From contig SXWG01000231.1 of the NCBI GenBank assembly GCA_005789925.1, forward strand, positions 1-5,728: a stretch of 5,728 nucleotides of DNA. Direction: 5' to 3'. The stretch's first letter is position 1; each line of letters starts with the position of its first letter. Made by a program: the position numbers and the translations under genes. This DNA is from Actinomycetota bacterium (GTDB lineage: Bacteria; Actinomycetota; Acidimicrobiia; Acidimicrobiales; Ilumatobacteraceae). Below are positions 1 to 5,255 of this stretch, one piece after another. The notes beneath the pieces are model-generated. The model saw nothing but the letters and a program-made list of their open reading frames with translations, made no database searches and had not been told where the DNA came from.

Positions 1-842
1 GTGGTCGATGCCCGAGTTGTTCACGTGGCCATCAGAACTTGTGCGACCTTGGTGCGAAAATGGGTGGAGGTCGACAGATCACCGACGGCACGTCGCGTCA
101 CCATGCACGGGGTCAGGACCTCAGCCTGATGTGCATCCTCGGGACGTTTGCACATCACACGGTCGTGAATGAAGCATCGTGTATCAAGATCGACAACGAC
201 ATTCCGCTTGATCGTGCATGTCTCACAGGTTGCGGTGTCGTCACTGGTTGGGGAAGTTCCGTGTACGCAGCAGAAGTTGCGCCCGGTGACACCGTTGCTG
301 TCGTCGGCGTCGGAGGAATCGGAGCCAACGCCCTACAAGGAGCCAAGCTTGCCGGTGCGAAGCGCATCATCGCCATTGATCCTGTCGAGTTCAAGCGTGA
401 GAAGGCGATGGAACTCGGGGCGACACACACCGCAAGTTCAATGACCGAAGCGGTCGAGTTGATCGGCCAGATCACGTGGGGTCAGATGGCGAACAAAGTC
501 ATCATGACCATGGGCGTCGGAAGTGGCGAGGCAATCGGTCAGGGCATGGCGCTGGCGGGAAAGCGTGGACGAGTAGTGGTCACGAATATCCACCCAGCTC
601 TCGAGTCGAGTGTGACGATGAGTGGCCTTGACCTCACGTTGTACGAAAAGCAACTCGTGGGCTCTCTGTTCGGTTCAGGAAATCCTCGTGCCGACATTCC
701 GAAACTTCTGAATCTGTATCGCGACGGATTGCTCGATCTCGACGGACTCATCACGCGTCGTTATCCGCTGGAGGGCGTGAATGACGGGTATCAAGACATG
801 CGGGACGGCAAGAACATTCGCGGTGTGTTGGTCTACGACTGA
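1..842 (+). CDS. NDMA-dependent (mycofactocin-associated) zinc alcohol dehydrogenase, 5' end missing
   Basis: Medium-chain zinc alcohol dehydrogenase cut by the window edge. The readable frame begins at base 3 (bases 1-2 end the preceding codon) and gives 279 residues to a TGA at 840-842; by alignment with the downstream paralogue about 103 N-terminal residues, including the first catalytic zinc ligands, lie outside. Visible motifs are the last three structural-zinc cysteines (GRCPSCSRGHQNLC), the third catalytic-zinc Cys in GCGVVTGWGS, the Rossmann motif GVGGIG and the Asp of AIDP expected to bind the NAD ribose. The stretch ARGQDLSLMCILGTF and the end NIRGVLVYD resemble, from memory, the Rxyl_3153-type family. 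Enzymes of that family oxidise alcohols with tightly bound NAD(H), recycled in vitro by N,N-dimethyl-4-nitrosoaniline and probably in vivo by mycofactocin. The substrate cannot be told from sequence. It is about 59% identical (hand count) to the next gene and likely shares its transcript. An apparent TTG start at base 39 is internal to the domain and is not the true start. Confidence 0.92.
   Translation, partial: GRCPSCSRGHQNLCDLGAKMGGGRQITDGTSRHHARGQDLSLMCILGTFAHHTVVNEASCIKIDNDIPLDRACLTGCGVVTGWGSSVYAAEVAPGDTVAVVGVGGIGANALQGAKLAGAKRIIAIDPVEFKREKAMELGATHTASSMTEAVELIGQITWGQMANKVIMTMGVGSGEAIGQGMALAGKRGRVVVTNIHPALESSVTMSGLDLTLYEKQLVGSLFGSGNPRADIPKLLNLYRDGLLDLDGLITRRYPLEGVNDGYQDMRDGKNIRGVLVYD
351..412 (+). 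repeat. Copy 1 of a 62-base tract shared with the second dehydrogenase gene
   Basis: This stretch encodes AGAKRIIAIDPVEFKREKAM plus the start of the next codon. It matches 1539-1600 at 60 of 62 positions, and both differences are silent third-base changes. On the left, most conserved codons of the two genes differ silently, and on the right divergence resumes at once. It looks like a short gene-conversion tract, or an unusually constrained segment. Confidence 0.7.
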
Positions 843-863
843 CACACCAGATTCATCATTCTC

Positions 864-871
864 AGAAAGGA
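864..871 (+). promoter_or_regulatory. Ribosome binding site of the second alcohol dehydrogenase
   Basis: The purine-rich AGAAAGGA ends seven bases before the ATG at 879, a standard Shine-Dalgarno position that supports this start. It lies in the 36-base gap between the two dehydrogenase genes. I see no convincing promoter or terminator in that gap, so the genes are probably co-transcribed. It is the clearest Shine-Dalgarno placement in the window. Confidence 0.7.
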
Positions 872-878
872 AAACAAC

Positions 879-2030
879 ATGAAGTCAAAGGCAGCAATGA
901 TCCACGGGCTCAACCAAGAGTGGAGCGTGGAAGAAATTGACATTCAGGCGCCAAAGAAGAACGAGGTCATCGTCCATTGGCGTGCGGCCGGAATGTGCCA
1001 CAGCGATGAGCACTTGGTCACTGGCGACATGGTGCCGCCACAGGAGTACTGGGAGTTCATGGGACTGAAGGATTTCTTCCCGATGATCGGTGGCCACGAA
1101 GGCGCAGGTGTGGTCGTTGAAGTCGGCCCTGATGTCACCGACCTGGCGGTTGGTGACCACGTGTCGGCGAGTTTCGTGCCGTCGTGTGGACGCTGTCGTT
1201 ACTGCAGCACAGGTCGACAGAATCTGTGTGATCTCGGTAGCCAGACCTTCATCGGTGGAATGATTACCGATGGGACGCACCGTCACTTCCAGAAGAACGG
1301 TGAGCCCGTCACATTGATGGCGAAGTTGGGCACGTTCAGCGAGTTTGCGTGTGTTGCGACGAATTCGCTCATCAAGATCGACAAGGACATCCCCCTCGAG
1401 GCTGCTGCACTCGTGTCGTGCGGTGTGGCCACCGGCTGGGGATCGGCGACTGCACGAGCACAGACCAAGCCCGGCGACACTGTCGTCGTGGTGGGCGTTG
1501 GTGGTATCGGAATGAATGCGGTCCAAGGCGCAAAGATGGCCGGTGCGAAGCGCATCATCGCCATTGATCCCGTCGAGTTCAAGCGCGAGAAGGCGATGGA
1601 GTTCGGCGCCACGCACACGTTCTCGTCCATGGCCGAAGCACTGCCTGCAGTCATGGAGATGACATGGGGTCAGCTGGCTGATCGCGTGATCATGACCCCA
1701 GGCGTCCTGCACGGAGAAATGATGGGCGAGGGCATGAGCCTTGCCGGCAAGGGGAGCACTGTCGTCGTCACTGCCATCTCGCCCATGACGAGCACCACGG
1801 CAAGTATCAACTTGTTCGAGCTCGCGATGTGGCAGAAGGAAGTGAAAGGCACCATCTTCGGCAGCCTGAATCCACGCGCTGACATTCCAGCGTTGCTCGA
1901 CATGTACCGCTCCGGAACACTCAAGCTTGATGAGCTCATCACCAAGCGTTACCCGCTCGACCAAATCAATGAGGGTTATCGAGCAATGCGCGACGGAGAG
2001 AACATCCGTGGCGTCATCGTGAATGGCTGA
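879..2030 (+). CDS. NDMA-dependent (mycofactocin-associated) zinc alcohol dehydrogenase
   Basis: Complete 383-residue medium-chain dehydrogenase, a normal length for the family. Likely catalytic-zinc ligands are Cys40 (GMCHSDEH), His73/Glu74 (GGHEGAG) and Cys181 (SCGVATGWGS). The structural zinc site is Cys103, Cys106, Cys109 and Cys117. The GroES-like domain covers about residues 1-170. The Rossmann domain follows, with GVGGIG at 206-211 and Asp230, which favours NAD over NADP. The motif set and the ending NIRGVIVNG place it in the Rxyl_3153-type NDMA-dependent family, whose members hold NAD(H) firmly and pass electrons to an external acceptor, probably mycofactocin; this is family knowledge, and no mycofactocin synthesis gene is in the window. 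The ATG follows a good ribosome binding site. Its last eight bases overlap the start of the ATPase gene. Compared with its tandem neighbour, residues 134-147 and about 300-320 differ strongly, suggesting a different substrate or partner. Confidence 0.95.
   Translation: MKSKAAMIHGLNQEWSVEEIDIQAPKKNEVIVHWRAAGMCHSDEHLVTGDMVPPQEYWEFMGLKDFFPMIGGHEGAGVVVEVGPDVTDLAVGDHVSASFVPSCGRCRYCSTGRQNLCDLGSQTFIGGMITDGTHRHFQKNGEPVTLMAKLGTFSEFACVATNSLIKIDKDIPLEAAALVSCGVATGWGSATARAQTKPGDTVVVVGVGGIGMNAVQGAKMAGAKRIIAIDPVEFKREKAMEFGATHTFSSMAEALPAVMEMTWGQLADRVIMTPGVLHGEMMGEGMSLAGKGSTVVVTAISPMTSTTASINLFELAMWQKEVKGTIFGSLNPRADIPALLDMYRSGTLKLDELITKRYPLDQINEGYRAMRDGENIRGVIVNG
1539..1600 (+). repeat. Copy 2 of the 62-base tract shared with the first dehydrogenase gene
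   Basis: This is the counterpart of 351-412 and lies just after the GVGGIG nucleotide-binding loop. Only two bases differ (CCC for CCT and CGC for CGT). Two 60-of-62 direct copies about 1.19 kb apart could also recombine, which would fuse the two genes into one hybrid dehydrogenase. Confidence 0.7.
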
Positions 2031-2949
2031 TCCACACGCGCTGCTTGCGCACCTGTCGTCACAAGTCGTTGGTCGACGCCGAGAAGTAGAACTTGTCGTC
2101 GCCGCACTCGACGCCGGTCGACACGTGCTGCTTGAGGGACCACCCGGAACCGGAAAGTCGACTTTGCTGCGCGCCGTCGCACAAGGTCTCGGAATTGGCT
2201 TCGAATTCGTCGAAGGAAATGCCGAGCTGACACCGGCGCGACTGGTTGGTCACTTTGATCCTGCCCGTGTGTTGACCGATGGGTACAACGCCGACGTGTT
2301 TGTCGATGGCCCACTCGTGAATGCATTGCGAGACGGATCGTTGTTGTACGTCGAGGAAATCAACCGTATTCCTGAAGAGACGTTGAATGTGTTGATCACC
2401 GTTATGAGTGAAGGTGAATTGCACGTACCGCGACTTGGTCGAGTTGCAGCCGCAGATGGTTTCAGACTGGTCGCAGCGATGAACCCCTTCGACGCAGTTG
2501 GAACGGCACGTATCTCAGGCGCTGTGTATGACCGCGTCTGTCGCGTGGCGATGACATATCAAGACAAGGCAGACGAGACCGAGATTGTTCGTCGAAATAC
2601 AGACGAGGCGAACGTCGACTCGGCGTGGATTGGTGCCGTCGTCGACCTCGTACGCCGAACACGAGAACACCCTGACTTGCGAGTCGGATCATCAGTTCGT
2701 GGCGCGGTCGATATGGCGCGCGTGGCGACATCACTTGCACGTGTTCGTTCGGCTGACGTTTCAGATGAGTTGGTCGGTCTTGATGCGGCGCTCGTTGCAT
2801 TGAGTGGTCGTGTCCGCGTGCGAGAGGGACACAATCGCACCGCTGACGACATCATCACCGAACTGTGGCATGAGGTCTTTGCACGACCCGCGAACGGAGC
2901 GTCGACGGGAAAAGCGATCGCCCCGAAGGGGGCACCCAGCCCCCGCTGA
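2023..2949 (+). CDS. MoxR-family AAA+ ATPase
   Basis: A 308-residue cytoplasmic AAA+ ATPase of the MoxR type, in the usual size range. Walker A is GPPGTGKS at 39-46, the Walker B acidic pair Glu111-Glu112 lies in LLYVEEINR, sensor 1 is Asn154 in AAMNPFD, the probable arginine finger is Arg171 in VYDRV, and the sensor 2 Arg226 is in GSSVRGAVDMA. All residues needed for ATP hydrolysis appear present. MoxR ATPases work with VWA proteins to remodel or mature other enzymes, and the next gene encodes such a partner. The ATG is the first possible start, because an in-frame TGA lies directly upstream at 2020-2022. It sits in ATGGCTGA, overlapping the dehydrogenase stop by eight bases with no clear ribosome binding site, so translation is probably coupled. 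The last 20 residues (Ala/Gly/Pro/Lys) look disordered and contain the GC hairpins noted separately. The exact MoxR subfamily is not resolved. Confidence 0.93.
   Translation: MADPHALLAHLSSQVVGRRREVELVVAALDAGRHVLLEGPPGTGKSTLLRAVAQGLGIGFEFVEGNAELTPARLVGHFDPARVLTDGYNADVFVDGPLVNALRDGSLLYVEEINRIPEETLNVLITVMSEGELHVPRLGRVAAADGFRLVAAMNPFDAVGTARISGAVYDRVCRVAMTYQDKADETEIVRRNTDEANVDSAWIGAVVDLVRRTREHPDLRVGSSVRGAVDMARVATSLARVRSADVSDELVGLDAALVALSGRVRVREGHNRTADDIITELWHEVFARPANGASTGKAIAPKGAPSPR
2920..2948 (+). other. Overlapping alternative GC hairpins at the end of the MoxR gene
   Basis: A GGGGG run at 2928-2932 can pair in two mutually exclusive ways. In the first, GCCCC (2920-2924) pairs with GGGGC (2929-2933) around a four-base loop. 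In the second, GGGGG (2928-2932) pairs with CCCCC (2940-2944) around a seven-base loop. A third weak stem, CAGC/GCTG (2937-2940 with 2945-2948), competes too. No T-run follows, so it is not a classical intrinsic terminator. It could tune read-through or RNA processing between ATPase and VWA genes, or be chance in a GC-rich low-complexity gene end. Confidence 0.35.
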
Positions 2950-2954
2950 CCCAC

Positions 2955-2982
2955 GAGGGAGCCGCGGCCGATGAGGCGGTGA
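2955..2982 (+). promoter_or_regulatory. Shine-Dalgarno and possible three-codon leader ORF before the VWA gene
   Basis: GAGGGAG (2955-2961) is the strongest Shine-Dalgarno-like site nearby, but it lies 17 bases before the VWA gene's GTG, too far for direct use. Nine bases after it is an ATG (2971) that reads Met-Arg-Arg-stop. Its TGA (2980-2982) overlaps the GTG (2979-2981) in GTGA. Ribosomes could start on the mini-ORF and restart at the GTG. The alternative is that the closer GAGG (2973-2976) serves the GTG directly, with an unusually short two-base spacing. Confidence 0.35.
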
Positions 2983-3866
2983 GTCAGGCGAGCAAACGCA
3001 CCACGTCGCGGCGTGAGTTGGCACGACATGAACAGTTCGAACAAATCTCACCGGAAGTCGGCGAACTTGACGAAGCAGCGTTTGACGAAGCGCTTGCAAG
3101 CAACCCAGATGAAGCCCTGGGAATGCTCGCCAATCTCACGGCGGCAACCGATCCGAAATTGCGCGACTTGGCCCGCTCGCTTGCGGGTCGGTTGATGTTG
3201 GACATCGCGATGCGGGGGCGCACTCGTCCGCGTGGTGTCGGCAAGATTGTCGAGAAACCCTACGAACCCGATGCAGGTGACATTGACATCGACGCCAGCC
3301 TCGATGCCTTGAACGAGTTGCGCGCAGGCATCGGAGTCGAGTCGACGCGACTTCGCGTGCGTGGTTGGGCACGACCAGGAATGGCCTTGTGTCTCATGGT
3401 CGACCGGTCCGGCTCGATGGGAGGAAAGCCACTAGCGACATCAGCGATTGCGGCTGCTGCGGTGGCGTGTCGCTCACCGCAGGACTACAGCGTTCTTGCG
3501 TTCGGGAAAGACATCGTCGTTGCGAAGTCACAAGATGTACCAAAGGCGAGCGAAGACGTGGTGAATGCCGTTCTTGCGTTGCGTGGTTTCGGCACCACCG
3601 ACGTTGCCGGTGCGTTGCAAGTAGCAAGTCAGCAACTGGCTCGATCCCGTGCAGGACGCAGAGTTGCAGTGCTGTTGAGTGATTGTCGAGCAACAGTCGA
3701 AGGCGACGTCGTTGCATCTGCAGGCGCACTTGACGAAGTTGTGATCATTGCGCCGAGAGAAGACCCAGACGAAGCGACTGCATTGGCTCAATCGATCGGA
3801 GCACGGTTGGCTTTGGTCGACGGACCGAGTGAGATTCCCGACGTCTTGGCGCGTGTTTTGGAATAA
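2979..3866 (+). CDS. VWA domain protein, partner of the MoxR ATPase
   Basis: A 295-residue soluble protein with a von Willebrand A domain in its C-terminal half (about 134-295). The metal-binding MIDAS is complete: DRSGS at 142-146, the Thr of GTTDVA at 206-207, and Asp235 in LLSDCRAT (Cys follows where Gly is usual). The N-terminal half is charged and mostly helical-looking, with an acidic stretch at 26-46 and a basic RGRTRPRG segment at 79-86. I see no signal peptide or membrane segment, so it should be cytoplasmic, unlike membrane-anchored BatA/BatB proteins. Pairing with the upstream MoxR gene (29-base gap) suggests the VWA protein recruits the target and the ATPase drives remodelling, as proposed for other MoxR-VWA pairs; the target here is unknown. 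The GTG at 2979 is the only ATG/GTG/TTG start between an in-frame stop at 2871-2873 and the conserved region. The gene ends four bases before the convergent LCP gene. Confidence 0.9.
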   Translation: MSQASKRTTSRRELARHEQFEQISPEVGELDEAAFDEALASNPDEALGMLANLTAATDPKLRDLARSLAGRLMLDIAMRGRTRPRGVGKIVEKPYEPDAGDIDIDASLDALNELRAGIGVESTRLRVRGWARPGMALCLMVDRSGSMGGKPLATSAIAAAAVACRSPQDYSVLAFGKDIVVAKSQDVPKASEDVVNAVLALRGFGTTDVAGALQVASQQLARSRAGRRVAVLLSDCRATVEGDVVASAGALDEVVIIAPREDPDEATALAQSIGARLALVDGPSEIPDVLARVLE

Positions 3867-3870
3867 GGCG

Positions 3871-5208
3871 TCAGCGACAGGCCGGGTCGTCAGGTGGCAC
3901 GATGCCTCGACGATTATCCACCGGGTCGACCACGGGAAGCGTTGTGGTGGTTGGAGGAACCGTTGCCACAGGCGCAACTGTCGTTGTAGTTGCCCCCGAG
4001 GCGATTGCTGACACAAATGTAACGAGCGACAGCGTGTCTGTTGTCGGTGCATCGAAGTTGAACGACGCACCCTCAACGGTTGTCGCTGTAGTGCCGGCCG
4101 TGTCGGTGACAACGCGCTGAGCCAAAGTTGCTTGCCCACGGAACACCGCAAGAATCTTCTTCATGTTGTTGTCTTCGAAGTCGGGAAGCAGAACCGAGTT
4201 CTCGCCGACTTTCGCACCGACAGCCCGCATCGTGTACTGACCCATGGTGTTTGAATCAAAAGTGCGCATCGCCTGAGCAAGTTGCAACAGACGAATGGGA
4301 GTGAGCTGATCGTCGGTGATGACGTTCTTCAGCGCGGCATCGAGAATTTGGTTGGCGACCGTCGGGCTCGACTTGCCCTTGTCGAGCGCCTTCTGGGCCA
4401 TGCGCTTCGTGAAGTCTTGCTGTCGGCTGATGCGACCCCAGTCGCTCAGGCCGTCCGTGATCCACTTGTTCTTCGTGGGGTCGAAGTACCGGTAGTGACG
4501 TGAGCGGACGTAGGCGAGTGCGTGGTCACCGTTGAATTCGAAACATGATGGCTCGGGCACGTTCAGGCCGGTGTACTTGTCCTTGACTTTGAACAAGAAC
4601 GGCACCCGTACACCTCCGACTGCATCGACAACTTCTTTGAAAGTGCAGAAATCGACGTTGATGTAGTGGTCGACATTGATGTCGAAGTTGTTCTTGATGG
4701 TGCTGATGAGCTTGTTCGGGTTCTTGCGTTCGAAAGCAGAGTTGATGCGACTCTTGCGATTGCTGTCCGCGATTTTCACCCACAAGTCGCGCGGGAAGGA
4801 GAGAATCGCTGCTTGATTGGTCTCGGGGTTGACTCGGATGATCATGATCGTGTCGCTGCGCTCACCGAAGTTCGAACGGTTGCCGAGCCCACCGTGGTAC
4901 GGAGAGTCAGGATCGACACAGTCAGTGTTCGTGTCGGCACCGGTGATGAGGTAGTTCTTTGCGGTCAAGTCACCAGTGGGCAAATCCCACTCTTCTGACG
5001 CAACAGTTGACTGCGGGGTCGTCTCGAGGGTCACCACCTGGCGGTCACCGAGTCGTTGATTGGCGTACAGCAGGCCAACACCACCGATGATGCAGGCGAG
5101 GGCGATGACAAGGTTCACCGCGACGATGAGTTTGGCCCGACCTGGACGTTTGCCATCGGGCTTTCCGCCGTCAGTTGACGTGGATTCTGAAGAGGTCTCG
5201 TTGCCCAT
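3871..5208 (-). CDS. LCP (LytR-CpsA-Psr) family cell-wall glycopolymer ligase
   Basis: A 445-residue membrane-anchored protein. Residues 1-25 are a hydrophilic, Ser/Lys-rich cytoplasmic tail. A single membrane helix spans about 26-49, and the rest is outside the membrane. The LCP domain (about 84-275) shows ERSDTIM (116-122), SFPRDLWVKI (137-146), RINSAF (154-159), DHYINVDF (180-187), VDAVGGVRVP (194-203), ALAYVRSRH (230-238) and DWGRISRQQ (256-264). The conserved Arg and Asp residues of these motifs bind the polyprenyl-pyrophosphate donor and Mg2+ in known members, which transfer glycopolymers to peptidoglycan or other envelope acceptors. An accessory segment follows (about 280-360), then a Thr/Pro/Val-rich tail (about 368-445) with two TTTT runs. 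Cys97 and Cys222 could form a disulfide. The ATG is the first possible start, because an in-frame TGA sits three codons upstream; the ribosome binding site is weak. It lies 43 bases after valS on the same strand, so co-transcription is possible. The glycopolymer cannot be identified from sequence. Confidence 0.93.
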   Translation of the reverse strand: MGNETSSESTSTDGGKPDGKRPGRAKLIVAVNLVIALACIIGGVGLLYANQRLGDRQVVTLETTPQSTVASEEWDLPTGDLTAKNYLITGADTNTDCVDPDSPYHGGLGNRSNFGERSDTIMIIRVNPETNQAAILSFPRDLWVKIADSNRKSRINSAFERKNPNKLISTIKNNFDINVDHYINVDFCTFKEVVDAVGGVRVPFLFKVKDKYTGLNVPEPSCFEFNGDHALAYVRSRHYRYFDPTKNKWITDGLSDWGRISRQQDFTKRMAQKALDKGKSSPTVANQILDAALKNVITDDQLTPIRLLQLAQAMRTFDSNTMGQYTMRAVGAKVGENSVLLPDFEDNNMKKILAVFRGQATLAQRVVTDTAGTTATTVEGASFNFDAPTTDTLSLVTFVSAIASGATTTTVAPVATVPPTTTTLPVVDPVDNRRGIVPPDDPACR

Positions 5209-5228
5209 GACGGCTCAACGGTAGTTGC

Positions 5229-5255
5229 GTGGGCGCCCTATTTGGTGGCGCTCAC
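5229..5255 (-). other. Hairpin over the valS stop codon, between valS and the LCP gene
   Basis: On the leftward transcript, bases 5255-5247 pair with 5237-5229 around a nine-base loop. The stem is nine positions long with one A-C mismatch, and its inner five pairs are all G-C. The stem contains the valS TGA. No U-run follows, so it is not a standard intrinsic terminator. It may weaken read-through, stabilise the valS RNA end, or be chance. It occupies most of the 43-base gap, which otherwise shows nothing recognisable. Confidence 0.35.

Noticed and set aside
39..842. TTG at base 39 as the true start of a short dehydrogenase
   Set aside because: The frame is open to the window edge, and the residues before it (GRCPSCSRGHQN) align with the structural zinc site of the paralogue, so the gene starts outside the window.
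885..1964. Long open frame (359 codons) on the minus strand opposite the second dehydrogenase
   Set aside because: It mirrors the codons of a clearly conserved dehydrogenase. Its translation is rich in His/Arg/Asp with no recognisable motif, as expected of an antisense shadow in a GC-rich gene.
2559..3044. Minus-strand open frame across the MoxR/VWA junction (161 codons)
   Set aside because: The composition is Arg/Ser/Thr-rich with no domain, and it overlaps two well-supported genes. It is a shadow frame.
3875..3889. CGAC/GTCG inverted repeat near the convergent stop codons as a terminator
   Set aside because: The stem is only four bases with a seven-base loop and no T-run, and it lies inside the last LCP codons.
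3528..4151. Minus-strand open frame (207 codons) spanning the ends of the VWA and LCP genes
   Set aside because: It overlaps both conserved genes in other frames, and the translation is low-complexity Gln/Arg/Ser without motifs.
4666..4998. Plus-strand open frame (110 codons) opposite the LCP gene
   Set aside because: It is antisense to the conserved LCP core motifs and has no ribosome binding site or recognisable domain.
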